Assembly (NCBI RefSeq): GCF_018156225.1
Contig: NZ_JAGTAR010000009.1
Location: 90,801 to 154,800 of the forward strand
Length of the DNA: 64,000 nt
Source: Carboxylicivirga sediminis
Lineage (GTDB): Bacteria; Bacteroidota; Bacteroidia; Bacteroidales; Marinilabiliaceae
Direction: 5' to 3'
Shown here: piece after piece, positions 8,550 to 17,690 of the stretch
How the letters are laid out: each line of letters begins with the position of its first letter
Position numbering within the stretch: the stretch's first letter is position 1
Program-made: the position numbers and the translations under genes
The notes under the pieces: generated by a model
Told to the model about the DNA's origin: nothing
Database searches by the model: none
Seen by the model: only the letters and a program-made list of their open reading frames with translations

Positions 8550-10694
8550 ATGAAGCAAGAGACGTTTTATTACGACAATAAAATTGTCAAATATTTTATG
8601 TATGCCACCATTATTTGGGGATTGGTAGGTATGGCAGCCGGGGTATTGGCGGCACTACAAATGGCAATGCCAATCTTTAACTTTGAGTTGGAATACACAA
8701 CCTTTGGTAGGGTAAGACCCATTCATACCAATGCAGCCATTTTCGCTTTTGTAGGAAATGGTATTTTTATGGGAGTTTACTTCTCCATGCAGCGATTGCT
8801 TAAAACACGCATGTATAGTGATGTTTTAAGCTATTTGCATTTTTGGGGGTGGCAGTTGATCATTGTATTGGCAGCCCTCACACTGGCTTTAGGCTTTACT
8901 ACCGGTAAAGAGTATGCCGAGTTGGAGTGGCCAATTGATATTTTAATTGCTGTCATCTGGTTAGTTTTTGGCTGGAACATGTTCGGTACCATTATGAAGC
9001 GAAGGGTGAAGCACCTGTATGTAGCTATCTGGTTTTACCTGGCTACCTTCATAACAGTTACCTTGTTGCATGTGGTCAATTCGGTGGAGTTACCAGTTAC
9101 TCTAACAAAGAGCTATTCCTGGTATGCCGGTGTGCAGGATGCTTTGGTGCAATGGTGGTATGGTCATAATGCGGTGGCATTCTTCCTGACGACGCCATAC
9201 CTTGGCTTGATGTATTATTATATACCAAAAGCCTCTAATCGCCCGGTTTATTCCTACCGATTATCAATCGTGCACTTCTGGTCGTTTCTGTTCATCTACA
9301 TATGGGCCGGTCCGCACCACTTGTTATATACAGCTTTACCCGATTGGGCACAGTCACTGGGTACGGTCTTTTCCATTATGCTGCTGGCCCCGTCATGGGG
9401 AGGTATGTTAAATGGCCTTCTGACCCTCAGAGGAGCCTGGGATAAAGTGCGCGAGAGCGCCACACTGAAGTTCCTGGTGGTAGCAGTTACCTGTTACGGT
9501 ATGGCTACTTTCGAAGGCCCGATGTTATCACTTAAAAGTGTGAATGCCATCAGTCACTTTACTGACTGGACGGTAGCTCACGTTCATATCGGAACACTAG
9601 GCTGGAATGGTTTCCTGACGTTTGGTGTGTTATACTGGTTAGTGCCTCAAATATTTAAAACCAAATTATACTCCGAAAAACTGGCTGGTGCGCACTTCTG
9701 GATTGGCACAATAGGTATTCTGTTTTATGCCATACCAATGTATTGGGCCGGATTTACACAGAGTTTGATGTGGAAAGAGTTCACTGAAGAAGGCTTGTTG
9801 GCATATCCTAACTTTCTGGAGACAGTAACACAGATTCGTCCGATGTACTACATGCGTGCCTTTGGTGGTTTAATATACTTATTGGGTGCTGTGCTAATGG
9901 GTTATAACCTGTTTAAGACAGCTGCTCTGGGAAAAGTGACAGCCAACGAAGAAGCAACGGCAGTAGTTGAGGATATCCATAAGGGTAAGAAAGGTGAGAA
10001 AGCGCATGGTTGGTTAGAGCGTAAGCCTGTTCAGTTTATGGTGATTTCACTGATTACTGTTTTAATAGGAACTTTTATCGAATTGATTCCAACTTTCCTG
10101 ATTAAGTCGAATGTGCCAACAATTGCCAGTGTGCAGCCATATACGCCATTAGAACTGGAAGGCCGTGATATTTATCTGCGCGAAGGTTGTTACAACTGTC
10201 ACTCGCAAATGATTCGTCCGTTCCGTTCTGAGACAGAGCGCTATGGAGAATATTCGAAAGCTGGAGAGTTTGTGTATGATCATCCGTTCCAGTGGGGCTC
10301 TAAGCGTACTGGTCCGGATTTGGCCCGCGAAGGTGTGATGACTGGCAAAATCTATAAACCGGATGCATGGCATTATCAGCACATGCTTGATCCGCAAAAG
10401 CTGAATGAAAACTCAATTATGCCTAAATATCCATGGCTAATAGAAGATGATCTGGATGTGTCTGATTTGCCAGCTAAGATTAGGGCCATGCAAACACTTG
10501 GTGTGCCTTATCCCGAAGGATATGATGAAATGGCTTTAGAAGATTATTATAAGCAGGCCGATAAGATTGTGAACAACCTGAAAGTGGCTGGCATTGAGTC
10601 ATCACGTGACAAAGAGATAATTGCTTTAATTGCCTACTTACAGCGTTTGGGTACGGATATTTATAAAACAGCACCAGAAACTGTTACTGAATAA
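8550..10694 (+). CDS. ccoNO: cbb3 cytochrome c oxidase, fused subunits I and II (CcoN-CcoO)
   Basis: Terminal oxidase reducing oxygen to water at low oxygen tension. I chose the ATG at 8550 (MKQETFYYDNKIVKYF, the family's normal start) over a TTG at 8532. The N-terminal ~460 residues are CcoN: twelve or so helices with haem/CuB His motifs (HTNAAIF, WWYGHNAV, HHLLY, HVHIGTLGWNG). After a linker and one more helix (about 490-510) comes CcoO, a monohaem cytochrome c domain with CYNCH at 547-551 and later Met-rich MPKYPWL. 714 residues in total. Subunits I and II are separate genes in proteobacteria; a fused form is known in Bacteroidota, so this is a lineage trait and not an assembly error. Confidence 0.95.
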   Translation: MKQETFYYDNKIVKYFMYATIIWGLVGMAAGVLAALQMAMPIFNFELEYTTFGRVRPIHTNAAIFAFVGNGIFMGVYFSMQRLLKTRMYSDVLSYLHFWGWQLIIVLAALTLALGFTTGKEYAELEWPIDILIAVIWLVFGWNMFGTIMKRRVKHLYVAIWFYLATFITVTLLHVVNSVELPVTLTKSYSWYAGVQDALVQWWYGHNAVAFFLTTPYLGLMYYYIPKASNRPVYSYRLSIVHFWSFLFIYIWAGPHHLLYTALPDWAQSLGTVFSIMLLAPSWGGMLNGLLTLRGAWDKVRESATLKFLVVAVTCYGMATFEGPMLSLKSVNAISHFTDWTVAHVHIGTLGWNGFLTFGVLYWLVPQIFKTKLYSEKLAGAHFWIGTIGILFYAIPMYWAGFTQSLMWKEFTEEGLLAYPNFLETVTQIRPMYYMRAFGGLIYLLGAVLMGYNLFKTAALGKVTANEEATAVVEDIHKGKKGEKAHGWLERKPVQFMVISLITVLIGTFIELIPTFLIKSNVPTIASVQPYTPLELEGRDIYLREGCYNCHSQMIRPFRSETERYGEYSKAGEFVYDHPFQWGSKRTGPDLAREGVMTGKIYKPDAWHYQHMLDPQKLNENSIMPKYPWLIEDDLDVSDLPAKIRAMQTLGVPYPEGYDEMALEDYYKQADKIVNNLKVAGIESSRDKEIIALIAYLQRLGTDIYKTAPETVTE

Positions 10695-10706
10695 AGGAGG
10701 GAAGCT

Positions 10707-10901
10707 ATGAAGTTAGTCAGACATTACTTGGAATCAATATCGGGTGTTGAAATATATCCCATCATTTCGTTCTTTATCTTTTTTACCTTTTTCCTGGTGG
10801 TGACCTATATGGTGATTCGTATGAAGAAGGAGTACATCGAAGAAGTGGCTAATTATGCAACAGATAAGGCAGATGAGCTGCCGCTGTCAAATGAAAGTTA
10901 A
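10707..10901 (+). CDS. ccoQ: cbb3 oxidase small subunit CcoQ-like
   Basis: 64 residues, one membrane helix (about 17-38, PIISFFIFFTFFLVVTYMVI) and a charged cytoplasmic tail. Position between ccoNO and ccoP and the size fit CcoQ/FixQ, which stabilises the oxidase complex. It starts 12 nt after ccoNO and has an unusually strong Shine-Dalgarno, AAAGGAGGG at about 10694-10702, rare in this phylum and in this window; it may secure high translation within the operon. Confidence 0.85.
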   Translation: MKLVRHYLESISGVEIYPIISFFIFFTFFLVVTYMVIRMKKEYIEEVANYATDKADELPLSNES

Positions 10902-10911
10902 AATATGGAAT

Positions 10912-10937
10912 AAGAGCACTGTTTGTGCGGTGCTCTT
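10912..10937 (+). promoter_or_regulatory. intercistronic stem-loop between ccoQ and ccoP
   Basis: AAGAGCAC (10912-10919) pairs with GTGCTCTT (10930-10937) around a 10-nt loop, ending 23 nt before the ccoP ATG. It may stabilise upstream mRNA or weaken read-through, tuning subunit ratios. Confidence 0.6.
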
Positions 10938-10960
10938 TGTTAAAATATTACTTCACATCT

Positions 10961-11584
10961 ATGGAAGAAAATAAAAAACAGCAGGAAATACCTGAAATAG
11001 ACCCGTTGACAAATGATAAGTTTGTGCCGGAGCACGAATTTGATGGGATACGTGAATTAGCAAATAATCCGCCCTGGTGGCTCACATTTATATTCATTTT
11101 TTCAATGTTATTTGCATACATATACCTGGCCAAGTATCATTTTTATGGCGATGGTGACCTGCAGATACAGGAGTATGAAAATGAGCTGTTGGCTGCTAAT
11201 CCTGAAGAAGAGGAGGAAGAAGCTGGAGGTATCAGTATCGAAACTGTTGAGATTGATTTCTCAGTACCATTGGCCGATGCAGCTGGTTTGGATAAGGGAG
11301 CCAAGATATTTAAAACCAACTGTGCCGTTTGTCACCTGGCCGAGGGGCAGGGATTGGTTGGTCCTAACCTGACAGATGAGTATTGGATACATGGTGGTAG
11401 CTTTGCCGATATTACACGAATTATTAATAATGGTGTGGTAGAAAAAGGGATGATTGCCTGGAAAGGGCAATTATCTGACAAACAGATTCATCAGGTAGCT
11501 AGTTATGTTACAACTTTGCAGGGAACAAATCCACCTAATCCTAAAGACCCAGAAGGAGAAAAGTATGTACCTGATGCAGAATAA
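10961..11584 (+). CDS. ccoP: cbb3 oxidase cytochrome c subunit CcoP, monohaem form
   Basis: Electron-carrying subunit of cbb3 oxidase. I chose the ATG at 10961 (MEENKKQQEIPEIDPLTNDKF); the GTG at 10925 lies inside a stem-loop. 207 residues: cytoplasmic N-terminus, one helix (about 43-64, NPPWWLTFIFIFSMLFAYIYLAKYHF is the CcoP anchor pattern), an acidic linker (EEEEEEAGG) and one cytochrome c domain with CAVCH at 121-125 and a distal Met (KGMIAWKGQLS). Proteobacterial CcoP has about 300 residues and two haems; only one CxxCH is present here. Confidence 0.93.
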   Translation: MEENKKQQEIPEIDPLTNDKFVPEHEFDGIRELANNPPWWLTFIFIFSMLFAYIYLAKYHFYGDGDLQIQEYENELLAANPEEEEEEAGGISIETVEIDFSVPLADAAGLDKGAKIFKTNCAVCHLAEGQGLVGPNLTDEYWIHGGSFADITRIINNGVVEKGMIAWKGQLSDKQIHQVASYVTTLQGTNPPNPKDPEGEKYVPDAE

Positions 11585-11627
11585 GCAGGCAATTAAACGA
11601 CTGTTGTTATTAAAATACTAACTTTAT

Positions 11628-11655
11628 AGAGCCCGATACATTGTTATTGGGCTCT
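11628..11655 (+). promoter_or_regulatory. intercistronic stem-loop between ccoP and ccoG
   Basis: AGAGCCCGATA (11628-11638) pairs with TATTGGGCTCT (11645-11655), 11 bp with one G-U, loop of 6, followed by TTAGTT. It excludes the TTG at 11641 as a ccoG start and may act as a partial terminator or mRNA end. Confidence 0.6.
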
Positions 11656-11694
11656 TTAGTTAACCCGAATGTAACGAAAGCAGATTTCCAGTTT

Positions 11695-13089
11695 ATGAAC
11701 AATGATCAAAATTCTTTCCGCGACCGAATCGTCACCATGAATGAAGAAGGCCGTCGTAATTGGGTATATGCCAATCAACCCAAAGGTAAATACTACAATG
11801 CACGTACCATCGTCGGAATCATCCTTTTGGCTTTTCTGTTTCTGGCGCCTCATATAAAAGTGGCCAATGGCGAGCCGCTGTTGTTATTCAATATTTTGCA
11901 GCGCAAGTTTGTCTTGTTTGGCGTTGTATTCTGGCCACAAGATTTTCATTTGTTTGTTATTGGCTTAATCACCATCATCATCTCCATTGTGACCTTTACG
12001 GTGGTTTATGGTCGGGTATGGTGTGGATGGGCTTGTCCGCAAACTATTTTTATGGAAATGGTATTCAGGCGCATAGAATACTGGATTGAAGGAAGTGGCG
12101 ATCAGCAGCGTATCAGGGCTAAAGGTGAAGATACTTTTGATAAGCTGTGGCGTTCATTATTAAAGCATTTTATTTTTATTGTTATCTCATGGGCCATTAC
12201 CCATACGATGATGGCATATATTGTTGGGGCTGATAAGGTACATGAATACATTATTAGTTCACCGTCTGATAACTTAAGTGTTTTCATTGCGATTATGGTA
12301 TTTACCGGTGCTTTCTATTTCGTGTTTGCTTATTTTCGCGAGCAAGTTTGTTCATTGGTGTGTCCATACGGTCGTTTGCAAGGTGCCTTGCTGGACAATA
12401 ATACACTGATGGTGACCTATGATTTTAAACGGGGCGAAGGACGTGCGCCGATGCGCAAAGGAGAAGATAGAGCTGGAGCAGGTAAGGGAGATTGTGTGAA
12501 CTGTAATAAATGTGTCAGCGTTTGTCCAACCGGTATCGATATTCGAAATGGTATTCAGTTGGAATGTATCAACTGTACTGCTTGTATGGATGCCTGCGAC
12601 AGTACTATGCGACGCTATAATCTGCCTGAAGGGTTGATTAGAATCACCTCGCAGAACAATATACAGAATGGCTCGTCATTTAAGTGGACACCTCGCATAA
12701 TAGCCTATACAGCGCTCACTACTGCTTTGATTGGAGTGTTGGTTGTGCTATTTACCTTACGTTCGAGCTACGAAACAACTATATTGCGTGTGCAAGGCTC
12801 ACTCTACCAGAAGATTGATGAGGATACCTATTCTAATATATATAACTATAAGATTATCAATAAGACGGAGCATGAAGGTAATCTGAGAATAGAGTTGGTT
12901 TCGCCTAAGGGAACAGTAGAGCTGGCAGGTAGTTCGCTGCTTATAAAGAAACAGGAGAAACTACAAGGGGCATTCCTTATTAAGCTGGATAAGGAGGTAT
13001 TGGAAGGCACCAGCACACCTTTGGTATTAGGTATCTATAATGGAGATGAGTTGATAGAGACCATACATACCACATTTGTAGGACCATAA
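11695..13089 (+). CDS. ccoG: cbb3 oxidase accessory ferredoxin-like membrane protein CcoG
   Basis: 464 residues from the ATG at 11695 (MNNDQNSFRDRI). CcoG (FixG/RdxA) is an integral membrane iron-sulfur protein; in Rhodobacter it reduces Cu(II) to Cu(I) for CcoI. Visible: several helices, the YGRVWCGWACPQTIFMEMVF and REQVCSLVCPYGRLQG motifs, then two 4Fe-4S motifs, CVNCNKCVSVCPTG and CINCTACMDACD, and a C-terminal periplasmic Ig-like part. Lies between ccoP and ccoH as in other cbb3 loci. Confidence 0.95.
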   Translation: MNNDQNSFRDRIVTMNEEGRRNWVYANQPKGKYYNARTIVGIILLAFLFLAPHIKVANGEPLLLFNILQRKFVLFGVVFWPQDFHLFVIGLITIIISIVTFTVVYGRVWCGWACPQTIFMEMVFRRIEYWIEGSGDQQRIRAKGEDTFDKLWRSLLKHFIFIVISWAITHTMMAYIVGADKVHEYIISSPSDNLSVFIAIMVFTGAFYFVFAYFREQVCSLVCPYGRLQGALLDNNTLMVTYDFKRGEGRAPMRKGEDRAGAGKGDCVNCNKCVSVCPTGIDIRNGIQLECINCTACMDACDSTMRRYNLPEGLIRITSQNNIQNGSSFKWTPRIIAYTALTTALIGVLVVLFTLRSSYETTILRVQGSLYQKIDEDTYSNIYNYKIINKTEHEGNLRIELVSPKGTVELAGSSLLIKKQEKLQGAFLIKLDKEVLEGTSTPLVLGIYNGDELIETIHTTFVGP

Positions 13090-13120
13090 ATTCTAATTTT
13101 AACTGATTTATACTATACCG

Positions 13121-13564
13121 ATGAAGTTTAACTGGGGACACGGAATTTTTTTAGTAATTGTATTAGCTGTTGCGGGATTTTTATCAATGGTGTTTATTAC
13201 TACACGCGAGCGTATCGATATGGTTACTGAAGATTACTATCCAAAGGAATTACGATACGATGATCAAATTGAGAAGATCAAAAACTATAATGCGTTGAGT
13301 AAAAAAGTGGAAGTGACACTAGGAGATGCCTTATACATTCAGTTTCCTGATAATATTGCCAATGCACCAGATATAAATGGATTGGTGCACTTGTATCGCC
13401 CTTCTGACAAAGACCTTGATATTGAAAAAGGCATTCAACTAGACAGCTCCTATGCCATGAGCATACCACTTAGTGATTTGATGAGTGGCAAATATGAGTT
13501 GATTATTGAATGGCAAGCCAATGGGCAACCTTATTTAACAAAAGAAGTAGTCTACGTCAACTAA
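13121..13564 (+). CDS. ccoH: cbb3 oxidase assembly protein CcoH (FixH family)
   Basis: 147 residues: short cytoplasmic start with the typical NWGHGI, one helix (about 7-27), the conserved ERIDMVTEDYYPKEL segment just after it, and a periplasmic domain. FixH/CcoH proteins help assemble cbb3 oxidase and stay bound to it. The gene begins 31 nt after ccoG and ends 7 nt before safE, so the operon continues. Confidence 0.92.
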   Translation: MKFNWGHGIFLVIVLAVAGFLSMVFITTRERIDMVTEDYYPKELRYDDQIEKIKNYNALSKKVEVTLGDALYIQFPDNIANAPDINGLVHLYRPSDKDLDIEKGIQLDSSYAMSIPLSDLMSGKYELIIEWQANGQPYLTKEVVYVN

Positions 13565-13571
13565 TTGCGAT

Positions 13572-14273
13572 ATGTACATAATAGAAGGATTTATTTTTGG
13601 CTTTTTAGGCAGCTTACATTGTGTAGGCATGTGCGGGCCATTAGCCTTAGCTTTACCATTGCCAACCAGCTCGGCAGCAAAGAAAGCCTTAGGAGCCGTT
13701 TTCTACAATAGCGGTCGGGCATTAACATATGGTTTGTTAGGACTCATCTTTGGTTTCCTGGGAGCCGGCTTGAAGTTGTCAGGAATTCAGCAATGGGTGT
13801 CTATTGCCTGTGGAGTGCTCATGATTTTGTCCGTTGTACTGCCAGGTGTTATCAAAATGCCAAAATCCACCAATAAAGTATCTACCTCAATCTATTCCAG
13901 CTTAAAAAAGAAGATTGGCGATTCGCTCAATCGTAAACGACTGAGTAATCTGCTTGTTATTGGGATTTTGAACGGTTTTTTGCCTTGTGGCTTAGTGTAT
14001 GTGGCCATTTCTAGAGCGGTTACTTCAGACACGGTTGCCGATAGTGTTTTATTCATGGTGTTCTTTGGATTGGGTACTTTGCCGCTGATGTTTGCAGTGG
14101 CTTATTTTGCCAATATCATTAAAAGTCGCTTTCTGCATAAATTAAGAATGGCCATACCTGTATTTATAGTCATACTTGGGATACTATTTATTCTACGAGG
14201 CATGAATTTGGGAATTCCGTATATAAGTCCAAAATTCCAGGAGGAAACAACGGAGGTTAAGTGTTGTCATTAA
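13572..14273 (+). CDS. TauE/SafE-UreH family membrane protein of the cbb3 cluster
   Basis: 233 residues, about six helices. The N-terminus GFLGSLHCVGMCGPLALAL holds the conserved His-Cys-x-x-Met-Cys motif of the UreH_2/heavy-metal transport family that accompanies ccoGIH genes; a second family motif, GILNGFLPCGLVYVA, follows near 135. The Cys/Met pairs suggest metal (copper or nickel) handling. It ends with KCCH. Last gene of the operon, followed by a clear terminator. Role in copper supply is inferred from family and position. Confidence 0.85.
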   Translation: MYIIEGFIFGFLGSLHCVGMCGPLALALPLPTSSAAKKALGAVFYNSGRALTYGLLGLIFGFLGAGLKLSGIQQWVSIACGVLMILSVVLPGVIKMPKSTNKVSTSIYSSLKKKIGDSLNRKRLSNLLVIGILNGFLPCGLVYVAISRAVTSDTVADSVLFMVFFGLGTLPLMFAVAYFANIIKSRFLHKLRMAIPVFIVILGILFILRGMNLGIPYISPKFQEETTEVKCCH

Positions 14274-14304
14274 AAAAAACAATAATAATTCCTTTAGAAG
14301 TTGC

Positions 14305-14334
14305 AAGCCAGATGTATAAGTCTGGCTTTTTATT
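14305..14334 (+). terminator. terminator of the cbb3 operon
   Basis: AAGCCAGA (14305-14312) pairs with TCTGGCTT (14321-14328), loop of 8, followed by TTTATTTAT. Confidence 0.85.
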
Positions 14335-14377
14335 TATACTGTTTCTAAAGAAGATAACATTTTGAAATAAATGTTTC

Positions 14378-14404
14378 TTGACTAATTCAATTACATTACT
14401 TTTG
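14378..14404 (+). promoter_or_regulatory. promoter of the B12-regulated btuB operon
   Basis: TTG (14378-14380), 16-nt spacer and perfect -7 TACTTTTG (14397-14404). A start near 14411 would place the whole cobalamin riboswitch in the leader. Confidence 0.65.
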
Positions 14405-14413
14405 TGCCGATTT

Positions 14414-14590
14414 GGTTCACAAGGCAAGTATCACTGCCGTGTGATGAAGAGGGAATGCCGTGAGAGTCGGCAACAGTATCCGCTGCTGTAAGTCCCATCC
14501 GGTTATAAACTGGAAAAAGCTGTAATCAACAAGGCCACTGTTCAGGGGAACGGGAAGGCGGTTACAGTGGGATAAGTCAGAAGACCTGCC
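14414..14590 (+). ncRNA. cobalamin (AdoCbl/B12) riboswitch
   Basis: Leader RNA that senses cobalamins and lowers expression of uptake genes when B12 is plentiful. The family's landmarks occur in order: the GGCAAGTATCACTGCCGTGTGA arm region, GAGGGAATGCCGTGAGAG (the conserved GGGAA..GTGAGA core), CCGCTGCTGTAAG, GCCACTG, GGGAAGG, and the closing box AGTCAGAAGACCTGCC ending at 14590. The ATG of btuB is 107 nt downstream; in between, complementary pieces (TTCAATTG, ATTCAATGTGTATTC) could form the expression platform. I see no T-run terminator before the start codon, so control is probably at translation or start-site access. Confidence 0.95.
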
Positions 14591-14696
14591 AAAGAGTATT
14601 CAATTGTTCATGCCATTCGGAATAAATGCAGAACGATACATTCAATGTGTATTCTATATCCGTATTGTAAGAACAGTTTAATAAACCTGTAAAAAG

Positions 14697-16601
14697 ATGA
14701 GGTGTAAACTGTTGATAATTTTTTTGGTGCTGTCATTGCCTGTGTGGGCAGATGGTGAAGTGCGTGATTCTGTTACCGTGAAAGAGGTCGAGATTACTGC
14801 AACACGCCGTCAGCATCTTAATGATGGCTTTCAGCATATGGAATTGTCGGGAGAGCTTAGAGGGAGTTATTCTTATCGGACGCTAGGTGAAGTATTGATT
14901 AATAATACAAATGTGAACGTTAGGTCATATGGTTCTCCAGGATCGTCAACTTCCATTTCTTTCAGAGGACTAAGCGCTTCTCAAACTCAGATTAACTGGA
15001 ATGGCTTTCCAATCAACTCAGTGACTTTGGGTTCAGCAGATATATCCAATGTGTTGGTATCTTCATCAAATTCAGTGTCATTGGTACCGGGTGCAGCAGG
15101 GGCCACCTACGGAAGCGGAACTTTCGGCGGAGCGGTCAATATTGATTATAATTCAGCTAATGCAGGAAATAGAGGTGTTATTGATCTGACAATTGGCGCT
15201 TTCGATTCATATAGAGCTGGAGGTAATTATCAATTCAATAAGAACAAACTGACTCTTCATGGTAATCTCTGGGGAGAGAAATCTGATGCGGATTACGATT
15301 ATTTTGACGCTATAAAGCAGAAGGAATATAAGAGGCAAAATGCTGACTACCATCAAGCTGGTTTCGAGCAGTATTTCAGCTATAAACCAAGTGTCTATTC
15401 TGAATTGAAAGGAGGCATTTGGGCGCAAGCTAAGGACATGAATATTCCGGCTATTGAGGGAGCTTCATTAAAAAGCTACGAAAATCAGAAGGATTCAACT
15501 TTGCGTTTATTTCTAAGCTATAAACGTGTATTTACTTCAAGTGCTTTGGAGATTAAAGGTGCCTGGTTTTACGCAGATCAGCATTATATACAAAAAGATA
15601 GCATTGATGCACCTAAGGTTTTAATTGATTCACGAATAAAGAGCAAGGCTTGGATGGGCGATGTAAATTACCGTGTTTATTTCACCAACCATCTATCTTT
15701 AGATGCAGGTGCCACTTATAGTTATACCAAGGGAATAGTTGATGCCTATGGAGGTGAAGCGCATGACCGCGTAATCGGTTTGATAGGAGGACTTAAGTAT
15801 ACCAATAAGGTGAGTTTTAATATAGCGGTTCGCAAGGATTTTGGCAATAATGTTAATTCGAATATACTATTTAATGCTGGTGTGCAGTATCCCTTAGTTA
15901 ATAACTTAATCGTCAGAGGTGCTTTTTCCCAAAAGTTCAGGCGACCAACATTTAATGACTTATTCTGGAAACCAGGCGGTAATACTGATTTGCAACCTGA
16001 AGAAGGCTATTCTGTTGAGGTGGGTGGCAATTATCATCTGGATATGAAACAGTGGGGGCGGCTAACCGCTGACATTGCAGCCTATTACAGTCCGGTAGAA
16101 AACATGATTGTCTGGCGCCCCGAAGGTGCTCTTTGGTATGCTAAAAACTACAGCGATGTATTGACTCGCGGAGTGGATGTACAAGTTAATCACGAGAAGC
16201 AATTTACTTCCTTGTTGATGCAAAACAATGCATCCTTGGGCTATAATAAAGCTACAATTGAAAGCATTGAAGGAAATATTCAGGCTCAGGTGGGACGTTC
16301 GTTATACTATTCACCAGAGTGGATGTGTCATGTTTCCTCAGGCTTTGTTACCAGTAATAAAATAGCTTTTCAGCTTAACTGGAAATTTGTTTCCAAACGA
16401 TACTACGACGATTCAGTGTATGCATTGGATCCGTATTGGTTGATGAATGGCCGCATGGCAAAAACGTTCAGTTTTGGTAAGCAAGAGTTGTTTGCTCAAT
16501 TCTCACTCGAAAATATATTCAATCAGAGCTATCAGTCCATTCGTTCGTACCCTATGCCCGGACGCACATGGCAAATAAAAATAAAATACATACTTAATTA
16601 A
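14697..16601 (+). CDS. btuB: TonB-dependent vitamin B12 receptor BtuB-like
   Basis: 634 residues. Signal peptide (about 1-18, LPVWA), a TonB-box region VKEVEITATRRQ, plug domain (about 35-150: LGEVLINNTNVNVRSYGS, FGGAVNID), then a 22-strand barrel with the family motif RPTFNDLFW followed by NTDLQPEEGYSVEVG and a C-terminal strand ending in WQIKIKYILN. Imports cobalamin (or related corrinoids) across the outer membrane. The substrate call rests on the cobalamin riboswitch in its leader and the BtuG-like gene 6 nt downstream; the receptor family alone would not settle it. Confidence 0.9.
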   Translation: MRCKLLIIFLVLSLPVWADGEVRDSVTVKEVEITATRRQHLNDGFQHMELSGELRGSYSYRTLGEVLINNTNVNVRSYGSPGSSTSISFRGLSASQTQINWNGFPINSVTLGSADISNVLVSSSNSVSLVPGAAGATYGSGTFGGAVNIDYNSANAGNRGVIDLTIGAFDSYRAGGNYQFNKNKLTLHGNLWGEKSDADYDYFDAIKQKEYKRQNADYHQAGFEQYFSYKPSVYSELKGGIWAQAKDMNIPAIEGASLKSYENQKDSTLRLFLSYKRVFTSSALEIKGAWFYADQHYIQKDSIDAPKVLIDSRIKSKAWMGDVNYRVYFTNHLSLDAGATYSYTKGIVDAYGGEAHDRVIGLIGGLKYTNKVSFNIAVRKDFGNNVNSNILFNAGVQYPLVNNLIVRGAFSQKFRRPTFNDLFWKPGGNTDLQPEEGYSVEVGGNYHLDMKQWGRLTADIAAYYSPVENMIVWRPEGALWYAKNYSDVLTRGVDVQVNHEKQFTSLLMQNNASLGYNKATIESIEGNIQAQVGRSLYYSPEWMCHVSSGFVTSNKIAFQLNWKFVSKRYYDDSVYALDPYWLMNGRMAKTFSFGKQELFAQFSLENIFNQSYQSIRSYPMPGRTWQIKIKYILN

Positions 16602-16607
16602 ATAATC

Positions 16608-17648
16608 ATGAAAAAGTTTAAGTTTCAAATTCTTTTTGCTCTTGTAGCACTTCTGTTCGCATCCTGTACCAATGATGATCCAAAGCCGGAATATCCTTCG
16701 TTAAAAGGTGATTTTGTTGTTTGCGAAGGTGGTTTTAATAAGAACAATGGTGCAATTAGTTTCTACTCAGCAGAAGTAAGCGATAATAATATATTTAAAT
16801 CGGTTAATGGTAGGGATTTAGGTGATGTTGTAACAGATTTTGAGGTGGTTGATACATTGGGTTTTATTGTGGTCAATAATTCTCAAAAAGTAGAATTGGT
16901 AAGAATGCGTGACTTTAAAAGTGTTGAAACAATTGATGATCAGCAGCTGACTTACCCTCGATTTGTGAAGCAGGCTACCAAGAGCACTGTTTATATTTCA
17001 AATGGTTCGATGGACGGTGAAGTCCTAATATACGATTTCAAGAAGTTTGAATTGGTTGGCAAAATTGCTGTTGGTCAAGGTCCTGAAATGATGGTGAAGA
17101 TTGCTGATAAAATGTATGTAGCCAACTCAGGTGGGTGGGGTGCTGATAATACCATTTCAGTCATCGATATTAATACAAGTAAAGTAGTTTCTACCATTGA
17201 AGTTGGGTTTGGAACAACAGTTTTAAAAGCAGATGCAGAAAATAACCTGTGGGCATTCAGCAGAGGTGCTTATGATGCCAACTGGCAATTGTCAGACGCT
17301 AAAATTTATAAAATCAGTACCAAAACAGACGCGGTTGTAAATTCATTTGCTATACCTGCCACCTTGGCCACTTTTGGAACTAACCTATTAGCCGTTTCAC
17401 CCAAAGGATATGTATATTACATTTCAGATGCAGTATATAAAATGGATATTGATGCAGAGGTACTTCCTACCGAAAAATGGTTGGACCAGGCTCTTTATGG
17501 TATTGAAGTAAATCCTGATTACAACACAGTATATGGAATGGATGCCAATAATAATAAAGTACTTTTGATGAATGAAGCAGATGCTAGTGTACTTAGCTCG
17601 TATAGTTCAACATCCAATTATCCTAATTCAGTATACTTTAACAACTAA
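16608..17648 (+). CDS. btuG: BtuG-like surface lipoprotein, beta-propeller, B12 capture
   Basis: 346 residues. Lipoprotein signal with lipobox FASC (Cys at about 20), then acidic NDDPKPEYP, typical of surface-exposed Bacteroidota lipoproteins. The rest reads as a seven-blade YVTN/DUF5074-type propeller: repeated VYISNGSMDGEVLIYD, MYVANSGGWGADNTISVID, WAFSRGA, VYYISDAVYKMD. In Bacteroides thetaiotaomicron such BtuG proteins cap BtuB and bind B12 very tightly. Here the gene is 6 nt after btuB, under the same riboswitch, which supports the assignment. A terminator follows. Confidence 0.85.
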   Translation: MKKFKFQILFALVALLFASCTNDDPKPEYPSLKGDFVVCEGGFNKNNGAISFYSAEVSDNNIFKSVNGRDLGDVVTDFEVVDTLGFIVVNNSQKVELVRMRDFKSVETIDDQQLTYPRFVKQATKSTVYISNGSMDGEVLIYDFKKFELVGKIAVGQGPEMMVKIADKMYVANSGGWGADNTISVIDINTSKVVSTIEVGFGTTVLKADAENNLWAFSRGAYDANWQLSDAKIYKISTKTDAVVNSFAIPATLATFGTNLLAVSPKGYVYYISDAVYKMDIDAEVLPTEKWLDQALYGIEVNPDYNTVYGMDANNNKVLLMNEADASVLSSYSSTSNYPNSVYFNN

Positions 17649-17690
17649 TACTCCCTAACCAAACTCCAACTTTTGTTGAAGTTTCACATA

